Of a stretch of 64,000 nt of DNA, positions 17,298 to 26,326 are shown piece by piece. The translations under genes were made by a program, and so were the position numbers. Source of the DNA: Hymenobacter gummosus (GTDB lineage Bacteria; Bacteroidota; Bacteroidia; Cytophagales; Hymenobacteraceae). Positions within the stretch are counted from its first letter, which is position 1; each line of letters opens with the position of its first letter. Under the pieces are notes generated by a model. The model ran no database searches and was not told where the DNA came from. It worked only from the letters and a program-made list of their open reading frames with translations. The stretch is from the NCBI RefSeq assembly GCF_003970915.1, contig NZ_RXOF01000017.1:1-64000 (forward strand), written 5' to 3'.

Positions 17298-18104
17298 TTA
17301 CCGGGCCGGAGTGCCCGCAGCCTGCTGAGCCTTCACGCTGGCGGCCACCTCCACCAGCGGCGCCACCCAGATGTCCCGCTCGTGGGCCTTGAGGTAGCGC
17401 AGCAGCTGGCGGTGGGCCCCGGCGTCGACGTTCAGCGCGTGGCCGCCGCCCACGCCGTGGAAGAGAAACACCAGCAGCGTGTGGGTCTGCTGGGCCTGCT
17501 TCACCAAATCCAGCATGTAAGCGGCCGACTGCCCGTTGATGGAGTAGCAGGCCACGTTCGTGAGGTCGACCTGGGCCGCGCTGGGCAGGCCGGAACTCAC
17601 CCCGCGGGCAGCCACGAAATCGGCCTTCAGGGGCGCGTAGAAATCCTGGCCGGCTATGGTCCGGTCGCCGCAGGGGTAGGCGAAGGTGCGCGTGGTCCGG
17701 CCGTCGATGGCGGTGAGCAGGGTGTTGGTGGCCCGGATTTCCTGCACGGCCCGCGTGACGGTGTACTTGCTCAGGTCCGTGTCGGGGGTGACGAAGGAGC
17801 GGCCGGGCCGCGTGCCGTCGCAGGGGTGCATGAGGGCGTGGTTGCCCAACTCGTGGCCCCGCTTGGCCGCCCGCCGCCATTCCTCCAGCCGCCGGGCCAC
17901 CACCGGCGAGGAGCCGATGAGGTAGAACGTGGCGCGCAGCCTGAGCGAATCCAGGGCCGGCACGACGCGGTCCAGGTCGGCGTCGAGGGCGTCGTCGTAG
18001 GTCAGCACCACGGCGCACTGCTTGCCCTGCCAGGGTGTCGACTGGGCTGGCGCGGCGGGGGCGGTGAGCAGCAGGGCTGCGGCGGGCAGGAGCAGGTGGC
18101 GCAT
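17298..18104 (-). CDS. secreted polysaccharide deacetylase (NodB homology domain)
   Basis: 268 aa; ATG 18104 gives a signal peptide cut after APAQS. The NodB-type metal site is visible: Asp pair in LTYDDA (about residue 40) and HELGNH (His at about 90 and 94). The family removes acetyl groups from chitin, peptidoglycan or related glycans with a divalent metal; CE4 relatives. An exact promoter box lies 31 bp upstream. The substrate cannot be read from sequence. Confidence 0.88.
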   Translation of the reverse strand: MRHLLLPAAALLLTAPAAPAQSTPWQGKQCAVVLTYDDALDADLDRVVPALDSLRLRATFYLIGSSPVVARRLEEWRRAAKRGHELGNHALMHPCDGTRPGRSFVTPDTDLSKYTVTRAVQEIRATNTLLTAIDGRTTRTFAYPCGDRTIAGQDFYAPLKADFVAARGVSSGLPSAAQVDLTNVACYSINGQSAAYMLDLVKQAQQTHTLLVFLFHGVGGGHALNVDAGAHRQLLRYLKAHERDIWVAPLVEVAASVKAQQAAGTPAR

Positions 18105-18134
18105 GGCAGTTCGGACGGTAGGCAGTGGGAGCGG

Positions 18135-18142
18135 CAAAGCTA
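18135..18142 (-). promoter_or_regulatory. Bacteroidota -7 box upstream of the deacetylase
   Basis: Minus strand TAGCTTTG, exact TAnnTTTG match, 31 bp before the start codon. Confidence 0.5.
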
Positions 18143-18297
18143 AGTAGACAGTCAGCAGTTGGTAGTTGGGTATAAAGATTCTACCAATCGATACCCGGAG
18201 CTAAGTCCGACTACTTAAGTGGCCGGGGCCGCAAGTCAGCGGAAAGAAAAGTGCTGCCCAACCCGGCCCGGCGCACGGTTTTATCTGCCAATTCGGA

Positions 18298-18305
18298 TAC
18301 CTTTA
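18298..18305 (+). promoter_or_regulatory. -7-like box of the lipoprotein/M64 operon
   Basis: TACCTTTA matches TAnnTTTG at 7 of 8 positions, 17 bp before the GTG at 18322. Confidence 0.4.
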
Positions 18306-18321
18306 ACCGTCTGTCGATTAA

Positions 18322-18840
18322 GTGAAAACGATGCCCGCCTTGTATTCTTGTTGGCCTCTGGTACTCCTCGTAGCCCTGGGCAGCAGCTGCCAGCGGCCCG
18401 CGGCGGCCGGGCGCTACCTGCCACCGGCCCCCACGCCCGCGCCGGCGGCCCGGCCGCAGATGGTGTTTATGAGCTTCAAGGCCACGGCCCAGCCGGCCGG
18501 CGCGGCCGCCATCGAGCTGCTGCAGAGCACCGTGGTGGCCGGGGCGCCCAAGCCCGCGGCCGCCGCCGTCCGGGCCGGGGAGCCGGCCTACCTGCGCATT
18601 GCCCAGCTCGATGCCAGGCGGCAGGTGGTGGCCGCAGTGGTGGTGGCGCACCCGCTGCGGCGCGCCGTGGAAACCTCGACGCCCGAGGGGGCGCTGCAGC
18701 GGCAGGCCGTAACGCTGCCCGAAGCCGAGTTTTTTGTGCGCCTGGCCCTGCTGCCGCAGGCGGCCGGGGTGCGCGTGGAGGAGTTCATCGACCAGCAAAG
18801 CATAGGTACCACCGATTTCCCTGTTCCAGCCCATGACTAA
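18322..18840 (+). CDS. hypothetical lipoprotein
   Basis: 172 aa, Ala/Pro-rich, with a lipoprotein signal ending VALGSSC. The GTG at 18322 is preferred because it gives the basic n-region (MKT); an ATG at 18331 would leave none. The mature part after a Pro-rich linker (about 30-45) is a small beta-rich domain without a known motif. Its stop overlaps the start of the M64 peptidase gene by 8 nt, so the two are translationally coupled and probably work at the same membrane. Confidence 0.75.
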   Translation: MKTMPALYSCWPLVLLVALGSSCQRPAAAGRYLPPAPTPAPAARPQMVFMSFKATAQPAGAAAIELLQSTVVAGAPKPAAAAVRAGEPAYLRIAQLDARRQVVAAVVVAHPLRRAVETSTPEGALQRQAVTLPEAEFFVRLALLPQAAGVRVEEFIDQQSIGTTDFPVPAHD

Positions 18841-20239
18841 ACTCTACTCCCTGCTGCTGCTGCTCGGGCTGCTGCTCGCTCGTCCCGCCGGCGCCCAGTC
18901 GGTGCCATTTCCGGTGGATACGCTCGTGAAAACCGGGCCGCTCAGCCAGCGCATCAACCTGGTGTTTCTCAGCGACGGGTACCAGCCCGCCCAGCTGCCG
19001 CAGTTCGTCAGCGACGTGCGCAACGTGGTGACGGGCATGTTTGCCCAGTCGCCCTTCCGCGAGTACCAGGGTTACTTCAACGTGTTTGCCGTGCGCGTGC
19101 CCTCCTCCGACTTCGGGGCCCAGCACCCGCGCACGGCTGCCGACTGCTCCGCCATGCCCCGGGCCATCATCAACACGTACTTCGGCAGCTCCTTCGACGT
19201 GGGCGGCATTCACCGGCTGCTGGTGCCCGCGCGCAACAGCGCCATTGCCAGCGTGCTGGCGACGAACTTCCCGCTCTACGACCAGGCCTTTGTGCTCGTC
19301 AATACCACCGAGTACGGCGGGGCGGGCGGCACGGTAGCCACGTCGTCCATCAACAGCAACGCCCGTGAAATCAGCATTCACGAAATCGGCCACTCCTTCG
19401 CCGATTTGGCTGATGAGTACTGGGCCGGCCCGCAGTACGCCGCCGAGGGACTCAACATGACGACCCAGACCAATCCCGCGTTGGTGCGCTGGGCGCCCTG
19501 GGTGGGCACCGGCGGGGCGGGCGTGTACCCCCACGCCGAATCCCCGGCCTGGCAGCGGCCGCACCAGAACTGCAAGATGCGCTACCTGGGCGTGCCCTTC
19601 TGCCCGGTGTGCCGCGAAGCCTTCGTGGAGCGCATTCACGCGCTGGTGCCGCCGGTGCAGGGCTTTAGCCCGGCCGCAGCCGCCGTGGTCGACCCCACCG
19701 CCGCCGTGCCCTTCGCCCTGAACCTGCTGGCGCCCGCGCCCAACACCCTGCGCGTGCTGTGGCGGCGCGACGGCAACCTGCTGGCCCGCAACACCGACCG
19801 CGTAACGGTACCGCTGGCGGCGCTGAGCGGCGGCTCGCACGTCGTGCGGGCCGAAGTAACCGACACCACGGCCTTTTCGCGCGCGGCCAGCCACTTCGCC
19901 CAGCACACCTACGTGACGGAGTGGACCGTCACCAACACCACGACCGGCACCCGCCTGCAGGCCGCCGCCTTCGACTACCGCCTGGAAACCTACCCCAACC
20001 CCGTGGTGGAAACGCTGAACCTGAGCTACACGCTCAGCCGCCCCGCGCCCGTCACGGTGACGGTGCTCGACGCGGCCGGTCGGCGGCTGCGCACCGTGCT
20101 CAAGCAGTCCACGGCCGCTACCGGCACGCACGAGTGGCACTTCAGCGCCGCCGAGCTGGGCCTGCGCCGCCCCGGCAGCTACGTGCTGGTGCTCGATATC
20201 GACGGCACCCGCGTGACGCGGCCCTTGGTGAAGCAGTAA
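18833..20239 (+). CDS. M64 (IgA peptidase) family metallopeptidase with type IX sorting tail
   Basis: 468 aa: signal peptide (cut after AGAQS), M64 catalytic domain to about residue 280 with HEIGHSFADLADEY (zinc site from His183), then an Ig-like segment, and a C-terminal sorting domain from about 385 (YPNPVVETLNLSY... ending TRPLVKQ) of the type that directs cargo through the type IX secretion system. Hence a cell-surface or released protease. The NCKMRYLG and CPVC motifs after the zinc site are usual for M64. Coupled to the upstream lipoprotein gene. Confidence 0.92.
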   Translation: MTKLYSLLLLLGLLLARPAGAQSVPFPVDTLVKTGPLSQRINLVFLSDGYQPAQLPQFVSDVRNVVTGMFAQSPFREYQGYFNVFAVRVPSSDFGAQHPRTAADCSAMPRAIINTYFGSSFDVGGIHRLLVPARNSAIASVLATNFPLYDQAFVLVNTTEYGGAGGTVATSSINSNAREISIHEIGHSFADLADEYWAGPQYAAEGLNMTTQTNPALVRWAPWVGTGGAGVYPHAESPAWQRPHQNCKMRYLGVPFCPVCREAFVERIHALVPPVQGFSPAAAAVVDPTAAVPFALNLLAPAPNTLRVLWRRDGNLLARNTDRVTVPLAALSGGSHVVRAEVTDTTAFSRAASHFAQHTYVTEWTVTNTTTGTRLQAAAFDYRLETYPNPVVETLNLSYTLSRPAPVTVTVLDAAGRRLRTVLKQSTAATGTHEWHFSAAELGLRRPGSYVLVLDIDGTRVTRPLVKQ

Positions 20240-20262
20240 GCGCGGCCCCGCACAAGAATAAG

Positions 20263-20294
20263 CGGCCCGCCACCGGTCTAACCGGGGCGGGCCG
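20263..20294 (+). terminator. possible terminator hairpin after the M64 gene
   Basis: Stem CGGCCCGCC / GGCGGGCCG with an inner CCGG pair, 24 nt past the stop; weak T content after it. Confidence 0.5.
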
Positions 20295-20355
20295 TTGTCG
20301 TTGGGTGCCCGGAGCATTGCGCCTGGGCGGCCGGGCCGGCACCTGCTGCTGAATC

Positions 20356-21525
20356 CTACTTCACCTCGGCCACTTCCACGCGGCGGTTGCGGGCGTCGGG
20401 CGAGGGGTAGAGCGGGCGGGTGTCGCCGTAGCCGGTGGTGCTCAGGCGCGCGGCGTCAATGCCGGCTTTCACCAGGTAGGCCTTCACGGCTTCGGCCCGC
20501 TGCTCGCTCAGCGCCTGGTTTTTGTCCGGCTCGCCCACGCGGTCGGTGTGGCCGGCAATCTGCAGCTTCAGCGCGGGCCGCTCCCGCAGCTGGGCGGCCA
20601 GCTGGTTGAGGGCGGGCAGGCCATCGGCGAGCAGCTCGGCAGTGCCCAGCTTGAAGAGCACCGTGGGCAGTACCACCGGCTTCTCGGTGACGACGGGCGC
20701 CGGCGCGGGCGTCGGACTTGGCGCCGGAGCCGGAGTACGGCGGGCGGTATCGAGCGGGGGCAGGGCGGGCTCGGCGGGGGCAGGCGTGGCGGCTACCGGG
20801 GGCGGGGTAGGCCTGGGGGCCGCGCCGCCCACTTTCACGGTGATGGGTACCACGGCGCTTTCGCGGGTGCGGTAGTAGCCCTGGGTGATGTAGAAAGTGG
20901 TGGTTTTGCTGAGCTTGGTGCGGTACTCGTTGCCGCTGGCCAGGGGCTGCTTGAGCTCGGGGTCGGCGTACCAGCGCACCTCGCGGCCCGATACGCGGAT
21001 GGTAGTGGGCGTGGCCGCCGGCACCGTGGCGGCCGATTTCAGCCGGACGCGGTACAGCGTGAAGTTGCCGTGGTTACAGTCGCCCACCGGGTCGTAGGCG
21101 GCGCGGCCGGTAAGCTTTTCCTCCTTCGCGTCGTAGCTGAACACGATGGAGCCCTCGCACCAGTAGCTGAAAGGGCTCTGGCCGGTTTCGTTGAGCTTGC
21201 GCACCTGGTTGAGGCGCAGGCCGGTGGCCGTGCGCGAGGCCTGCACCTGGAAGGTAACCGTCACGTGGGAGCGGCCGCCAACTTCCTCGTAGAGCACCCC
21301 GAACAGGCTGTTGCCCTTGCCGTTCTGCACCCGCAGCAGGGTGGGCCAGGTTTTGCCCGGCTCGTCGGGGTCGGTTTCCACACCCTGCCAGATGCCGGCC
21401 AGGGATGCATCCTTGGAGGGAGTTTGGGCCCGCAGGGGCGTCGTCAGCAGCAGGGCCGCGCCGGCCAGCCAGCACGCGCGGCCGGGCCCAGCAAACGAAA
21501 CGGGAAAAGCAGGGAGGAGGAACAT
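20356..21525 (-). CDS. OmpA family outer-membrane/peptidoglycan-binding protein
   Basis: 389 aa from ATG 21525, with a signal peptide (cut after PLRAQ). Residues 35-170 form an N-terminal domain with conserved Trp and Gly and a Cys pair, residues 175-240 a small beta domain, residues 240-275 a Pro/Ala linker, and 280-389 a complete OmpA C-terminal domain (IAGHTDRVGEPDKNQALSEQRA, then ARNRRVEV) that binds diaminopimelate in peptidoglycan. Convergent with the M64 gene. The N-terminal part is not assigned. Confidence 0.9.
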   Translation of the reverse strand: MFLLPAFPVSFAGPGRACWLAGAALLLTTPLRAQTPSKDASLAGIWQGVETDPDEPGKTWPTLLRVQNGKGNSLFGVLYEEVGGRSHVTVTFQVQASRTATGLRLNQVRKLNETGQSPFSYWCEGSIVFSYDAKEEKLTGRAAYDPVGDCNHGNFTLYRVRLKSAATVPAATPTTIRVSGREVRWYADPELKQPLASGNEYRTKLSKTTTFYITQGYYRTRESAVVPITVKVGGAAPRPTPPPVAATPAPAEPALPPLDTARRTPAPAPSPTPAPAPVVTEKPVVLPTVLFKLGTAELLADGLPALNQLAAQLRERPALKLQIAGHTDRVGEPDKNQALSEQRAEAVKAYLVKAGIDAARLSTTGYGDTRPLYPSPDARNRRVEVAEVK

Positions 21526-21619
21526 CGGTCGGGAAAAACGCCCGCAGCGGGGCGGCTTGCTAACACGAGCGCAGCGAAAATGACTCCGCGGGGCCGGTCG
21601 GGGCTGCAAACGACGAACC

Positions 21620-22108
21620 CTAGCGCCGTAGTACCAGCTCGGCCTTGCGCAGCTGCACCGTGGCGTGGGGAATGGCTACCAGCCGGGCCTTGAGGGTGTA
21701 GGCGCCGGTGGCGGGCACCACGAAGCTGGCGTTGCGGCCCGTGAAGCTCCAGTTCACGTCGCCGTTGACGCTGGTCTTGACTTCCTTGAGGCTGATGTCC
21801 TTTTCCCGCGGGTCGAAGGCCAGGCGCTGCACCGGCTGCCCGTTCTGCAGCAGCTGCACCTGAAACTCCAGCTGCGCCTCGCCCTGGTAGCCCACATCCA
21901 TTTCCGACCACAGGGCCACTTTGTCGCCCTGTTGCAGCTGCACGGTGGTTGCGCGCACCACGTCGCGGCCCGGGGCGCTGAGGGCGTTGACGGGCAGGCG
22001 GGCTACTTCCTTGCCCATCAGCGCGTCGCAGGCGCTGAGGAGGAAGGGGGCGAAGAGCAGGAGGGCGGAGGACGGGAGCCGGCGCTGAGCTAAACCTGGG
22101 ATGAGCAT
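21620..22108 (-). CDS. hypothetical lipoprotein
   Basis: 162 aa with lipobox LLSAC at about residue 27. The mature part is a beta-sandwich-like sequence (alternating hydrophobics, NWSFTGRNASFVVPATGAYTLK cut into strands) as in bacterial carbohydrate-binding-like or DUF domains. It sits about 95 bp upstream of the OmpA gene on the same strand and may be transcribed with it. No enzymatic motif seen. Confidence 0.75.
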   Translation of the reverse strand: MLIPGLAQRRLPSSALLLFAPFLLSACDALMGKEVARLPVNALSAPGRDVVRATTVQLQQGDKVALWSEMDVGYQGEAQLEFQVQLLQNGQPVQRLAFDPREKDISLKEVKTSVNGDVNWSFTGRNASFVVPATGAYTLKARLVAIPHATVQLRKAELVLRR

Positions 22109-22161
22109 GGGCAGGACTTGGAAAAAGGTGAATAAAGCACAAAAAGCCCGCCCGACCAGGC

Positions 22162-22737
22162 CTAACGGCTACCGGGGAGCTGGCGTAGCACCTGCGGCAA
22201 AAACGCCGCGGGCTCGGTCAGGTAGCGGGCCGCCTTCGACGCCAGTAGGGCCGGGGCCACTTCGCTGAGGGTGGCTGGCAGCAGGGCGCCGTCCTCGGCC
22301 AGCAGCAGCAGGTGGTAGCGCTGGCACAGAGCAAGCATGGCCGTGAGAAACGTGCGGGCCTTGGTCGGGTCGCGCAGGTCGGTGCGAAACTGAAATTCCT
22401 CCACCCAACCGGTAGCCGCATGGGCGCTAACGGAGCAGTCGTGGTCTTCGTCGCGGGCCAGGTCGCCCTTCCAGCTCAGGCCGCCCCAGCCGGCCCGCGG
22501 CAGGATGCCGTCGAGGTGGGCAGCCAGAGCAGCGGCCGGCAGCCGGGCGTTGGCCCACCAGCTGATGGTGTAGGCGTCCTCGAAGGCCGGGTCGGGCAGC
22601 GCGTCGCCGACGGGGATATTGGCCCAGTATTCCTGCCAGCCCTGGTGGTTGATGAACAGCCGGGCGGGCACGCTGCTGAAACGCCGCCGGATTTCGGCGG
22701 CCGGAATAGCCGTTAGGTGGTACTGCCAGATTGCCAT
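22162..22737 (-). CDS. hypothetical cytoplasmic protein
   Basis: 191 aa, no signal, starts MAIWQYHLTAIP. Trp-rich (GWQEYWANIP, ISWWANARL) with a motif DEDHDCSV and a C-terminal helical part. It resembles uncharacterised Bacteroidota proteins annotated only as hypothetical; I cannot assign a function. It is the first gene of a possible run of three (this, lipoprotein 21620, OmpA 20356). Confidence 0.7.
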   Translation of the reverse strand: MAIWQYHLTAIPAAEIRRRFSSVPARLFINHQGWQEYWANIPVGDALPDPAFEDAYTISWWANARLPAAALAAHLDGILPRAGWGGLSWKGDLARDEDHDCSVSAHAATGWVEEFQFRTDLRDPTKARTFLTAMLALCQRYHLLLLAEDGALLPATLSEVAPALLASKAARYLTEPAAFLPQVLRQLPGSR

Positions 22738-22997
22738 GGCTGCAATAATAAAACCTCGGGCGCCATGCCCACCAGCCCGGGCCGGCGCAGGCGGCTGGTC
22801 CCGGGGTCGAGGCCCGGCCCAAATCCGCCCAAAAGGCCCCAGATCCGCTAATTAGCGGGTGTCAACTTATGATTTGGAGCACCGCGCCAGGTGCGGCGAA
22901 GCAGATTTGCCCCGCTTTCCTCGCCAGGCCGGCAGCCCGGTACCACGCCGCCGACGCCGGGTGAAAAGCCGAGTGGTTTCACCTTTTCAAATCTGCT

Positions 22998-23486
22998 ATG
23001 CTTCGTTCCTTGCTCCGCCCACTGCTGCTGCCTCACTGGTGGCAGGATGCCCTGCTGCTGCTGCCCCGCCTGGTGTGCGGTTACCTGCTCGCCGCCGATT
23101 TTGGCGCCTCCAAGTTCGGCCTGCCCTGGTCGCCGCCCGACAACAACCTGGGCCTGTTCGAGGTGGCCTACTGGTTTCCGCAGGACGTGGCGGCCTACGG
23201 CGGGGTGTTTGCCCTGTTTCCGGCCTTTTTCGCCTGGATGGGCGCCTTCAGCGAAGCCGTGGGCGGGCTGCTGCTGGCCGCCGGCCTGCTCACGCGGGTA
23301 TCGGCCGGGCTCATCATCTGCACCATGCTGGTGGCCATCTTCTGCCAGCAGCTCCCGCAGGGTACGTGGAACGCCCTGCCCGCCGCCGGCTTTCTGTGGG
23401 CCGCCCTGCCCGCGCTGCTGCTCGGCTCCGGCCGCTTCGGCCTCGATTACCTGCTCACCCAACCCCGCCGCCATGAACCCGCGTAG
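22998..23486 (+). CDS. DoxX family membrane protein
   Basis: 162 aa with four hydrophobic helices, the DoxX/DoxD plan: WQDALLLLPRLVCGYLLA near the start, FAWMGAFSEAVGGLLLAAG in the middle, and a C-terminal pair. The family is linked to thiol or quinone redox in some species, but its role is mostly unknown. The stop overlaps the following lipoprotein gene by 14 nt, indicating an operon. Confidence 0.85.
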   Translation: MLRSLLRPLLLPHWWQDALLLLPRLVCGYLLAADFGASKFGLPWSPPDNNLGLFEVAYWFPQDVAAYGGVFALFPAFFAWMGAFSEAVGGLLLAAGLLTRVSAGLIICTMLVAIFCQQLPQGTWNALPAAGFLWAALPALLLGSGRFGLDYLLTQPRRHEPA

Positions 23487-23835
23487 CCGCCTGGGCCTGC
23501 TCGGCACCGCCCTGCTCACCGGCTGCGTGCAGCCCGCCGCCGACAAAACCGTGGTGTACCTGCTCGACGTGAGCCACCGGCCCGACGTGCGGCAGGTGGG
23601 CCTGCGCGGGCGCGACCAGCCGCTGAGCTGGGAGCGGGATTTGCCGCTGACGCCCGTGGTGCCCGGGCGGCTGTACCGGGCCGTCGTCACCACCCGCACG
23701 GGCTACTTGTTTACGGAGGTGAAGTTTACCCTCAACGGGGAGTTTGAGCTGCCCAAGCAGGACAACCGGCGCGTGCAGTTTGCCGCCACGGATACCACCG
23801 TGTACCGCGCCCGGTTTGACCAGCTCCGGCCGTAG
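23473..23835 (+). CDS. small lipoprotein
   Basis: 120 aa; signal ends LLTGC (Cys at about 17). The mature domain is a single beta sandwich reminiscent of starch-binding (CBM20/48-like) folds: VYLLDVSHRPDVRQVGLRG, W in LSWERD, EVKFTLNGEFE. This is a shape similarity only. Overlaps the DoxX gene by 14 nt and the likely start of the kinase gene, so the three genes form one transcript. Confidence 0.7.
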   Translation: MNPRSRLGLLGTALLTGCVQPAADKTVVYLLDVSHRPDVRQVGLRGRDQPLSWERDLPLTPVVPGRLYRAVVTTRTGYLFTEVKFTLNGEFELPKQDNRRVQFAATDTTVYRARFDQLRP

Positions 23836-25690
23836 CGCCGCTCCCGCCGTCCGCACTTTTTGGCGCCGCCCGCCGATATTCGCGGATTCGTCATTCCCCG
23901 AATTTGCTTCTATAAAACTGCTGCGGGCTTGCTGGCTGGCTACGGGCTGCCTGCTCGCGGTGCTGCCGCTGCGGCCGGCCGTGGCGGGCGGCTCCGGCCT
24001 CGACAGCCTGCGCCAGCGCCTGCACACCGGCCCCGCCGATACCAACCGGGTGCTGGTGCTCGATGAGCTGTGCTGGCAGCTGAGCAACTCCGACCTCCGG
24101 CAGGCCACCGCCTACGGCAAGCAGGGCCTGCAGCTGGCCCGGCGCCTGGGCTACCGCCGCGGGCAGCTCAAGTGCCTCACCGACCTGGGCAACTGCGCCC
24201 TCTACAGCGCCGATTACCTGGCCGGCACCCGCTACTTCCTGGCCGCGCTCAAGCTGGCCCAGCAGCCGCCCGCCAACGCGCAGATTATCGGCTTTGCCTA
24301 CAACGGCCTGGCCAGCCTGCACCTGCTGCAGAAGGAGTACCCCGAAGCCCAGCGCTACCTGGAGCAGGCCCTGGCCCAGGCCCGGCAGCGCCGCTCCGCC
24401 GCCGACGAAGCCCTGTTTGCCGGCAACCTGGGCAACGTGCTGCGCCTGCGCGGTCAGGTGGCGCCGGCCCGCCAGCAGCTCACCCGCGCCCTGGCCCTTT
24501 ACGATTCCCTCGGCAACGCCCTGGGCCAGACCAGCTGCCTCACCAACCTGGCCCAGCTGGCCTACGACCAGCACCGCTACGAGCAGGCCCGGCAGTACGC
24601 CCAGCAGGCCATCCGCCTGGCCGCCGCTGATGATAACCTCTATTACCTGGGCGTCAATTACGCCCTGCTGGGCGGCATTGAGCAGGCGCTGGGCCACTGG
24701 GCCGCCGCCCAACAGGCCAGCCGCAAGGGCTTGGCCTACGCCCGCCACAGCGACAACACCGAGGTGGTGGCCGAGTGCTACGCCGATTTGGCCAGCCTCA
24801 GCCAGAAGCAGGGCGACTACCGCCAGGCCTACGCCTGGCAGCAGCGCTACCTAGCCGCCCACGACAGCCTGCTGAACACGGCCAAAACCGAAGAAATTGC
24901 CGCCCTGCGGGTGCGCTACGACACCGAGCAGAAGGAGCTGCGCATTCGCACGCTCACCCAGCAAACCCAGGTGCAGGAGCTGCGCGCCGGCCAGCAGCAG
25001 CGCAGCCAGCTGCAGGCTGTGCTGCTGCTGGCCGGCGCGGCGGTGCTGGTGACGGTGGGCGTGCTGGCGTACCTGAGCCAGCGCCGCCGCCTGGCCCGGC
25101 TGCTGCGCGAGCAGCACCTGCGCACCCGTATTGCCGCCGATTTGCACGACGAGGTGGGCACCCTGCTGGCCCGCGTGAGCATGCAGGCCGACTTGCTGCA
25201 CCAAACCCAGCCCGCGCCCAACCCGGCCTTCGAGCGGCTGCTGACCAATGCCCGCAGCGCCGCCGGTACCATGCGCGACATCGTCTGGGGCATCGACGCG
25301 CAGGCCGACAACGTGGGGGCCCTGCTCGACCGCATGCGGGAGCACCTCGACCAGAGCGCCGCCCCCGCCGGCCTGCGCACCCACCTCGACGTGACAGGGC
25401 TCGACAACGGCGAGGGGCCGCTGGCCTCGGAGCTGCGCCAGCAGCTGTACCTGATTTTCAAGGAGGCCGTCACCAATGCCGTGCGCCACGCCCGCGGCGC
25501 CACCGCCCTGTGGGTGGACCTGCGCCGCCAGGCTGGCCGCCTGCACCTCTCCGTGCGCGACAATGGCCAGCCGCCCGCCACCGGGCCGCGCAGCATGCAG
25601 CGCCGCGCCGAGTCCTTGGGCGGTACGCTCACGGCCGGCCCCGGGCCCGAAGGCGGCTTCGCGGTGCGGCTCGACGTAGCGTTGGGCTAA
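23816..25690 (+). CDS. TPR-containing sensor histidine kinase (HisKA_3 type)
   Basis: About 620 aa. A signal/anchor segment (RACWLATGCLLAVLPLR) is followed by five or six tetratricopeptide repeats, a membrane helix (AVLLLAGAAVLVTVGVLA), a HisKA_3 dimerisation segment with the phospho-acceptor in ADLHDEVGTLLARVS, and a HATPase domain (FKEAVTNAVRHA; RDNGQP). Start is unresolved: there is no in-frame ATG before the TPR part; TTG at 23816 or 23744 are the only common alternatives, both overlapping the lipoprotein gene. No LytTR or NarL-type response regulator is adjacent, so its partner is elsewhere. Confidence 0.85.
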   Translation: MTSSGRSAAPAVRTFWRRPPIFADSSFPEFASIKLLRACWLATGCLLAVLPLRPAVAGGSGLDSLRQRLHTGPADTNRVLVLDELCWQLSNSDLRQATAYGKQGLQLARRLGYRRGQLKCLTDLGNCALYSADYLAGTRYFLAALKLAQQPPANAQIIGFAYNGLASLHLLQKEYPEAQRYLEQALAQARQRRSAADEALFAGNLGNVLRLRGQVAPARQQLTRALALYDSLGNALGQTSCLTNLAQLAYDQHRYEQARQYAQQAIRLAAADDNLYYLGVNYALLGGIEQALGHWAAAQQASRKGLAYARHSDNTEVVAECYADLASLSQKQGDYRQAYAWQQRYLAAHDSLLNTAKTEEIAALRVRYDTEQKELRIRTLTQQTQVQELRAGQQQRSQLQAVLLLAGAAVLVTVGVLAYLSQRRRLARLLREQHLRTRIAADLHDEVGTLLARVSMQADLLHQTQPAPNPAFERLLTNARSAAGTMRDIVWGIDAQADNVGALLDRMREHLDQSAAPAGLRTHLDVTGLDNGEGPLASELRQQLYLIFKEAVTNAVRHARGATALWVDLRRQAGRLHLSVRDNGQPPATGPRSMQRRAESLGGTLTAGPGPEGGFAVRLDVALG

Positions 25691-25832
25691 ACCAGGGGCC
25701 TCCGCTCCGCGTTGGAAGCGCCCCGGCGCCGCGCTGCCGAAACGAACGGCTCGGGGAGTCCCGGACGACTAGCGGTGCAGCTGCACAAGGAGTGTGGGCC
25801 GGATGGCGCCGGGGCAGGGCTGGAGCCAGCGG

Positions 25833-26237
25833 CTACTGCGCGCGCAGCCAGGTCTGGGCCGCGTGCATGTCCTCGAACAGGTAGAGGTCGAGCTGGTTGC
25901 TGATGCGCCGCTGCAAATCCTCGATGGAGAACTGCCCGAACACGTCGGGCGAGACGACCTGGCCGATGGAGCGCAGCCCGGCCGCGATGATAAGCGGCGT
26001 CCAGACCTGCTGAATCCAGTCGTTGGCTTCGAGGAAGGTGCCCACTAGGTCGCGGTGGTCGTTGAGCAGCTTGGCGCAGGGCCGCTGCCGGATCATGTCC
26101 AGGTGCGTCAGGCCGCCGCTCATCACGGTGCTCAGGGTTTGGCGGCCCGTCCAATGGGCGTGCACCCAATTGTCGGCCGGGTGGTAGTGCAGGGTCAGGA
26201 AGATGCTGCCGTCGCCGCGGCGCAGCGTTTGGTCCAT
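25833..26237 (-). CDS. STAS/SpoIIAA-like hypothetical protein
   Basis: 134 aa from MDQTLRRGDG at 26237. The sequence (YHPADNWVHAHWTGRQ, then DHRDLVGTF and IDLQRRISNQLDLYLFED-like helices) resembles Bacteroidota proteins of the STAS/SEC14-like SpoIIAA fold that often occur as free single domains. The same frame remains open upstream only because it reads through the shifted MFS gene. Function unknown; cytoplasmic. Confidence 0.7.
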   Translation of the reverse strand: MDQTLRRGDGSIFLTLHYHPADNWVHAHWTGRQTLSTVMSGGLTHLDMIRQRPCAKLLNDHRDLVGTFLEANDWIQQVWTPLIIAAGLRSIGQVVSPDVFGQFSIEDLQRRISNQLDLYLFEDMHAAQTWLRAQ

Positions 26238-26326
26238 GAAGTCGGGATGGGGTGGAAGTCGGCTGGGTAGGCTGAAAGGGCGGCGGGCAAAGGTAGCACG
26301 GCGGCGCGGACGGCGCCCGGCCGGGG

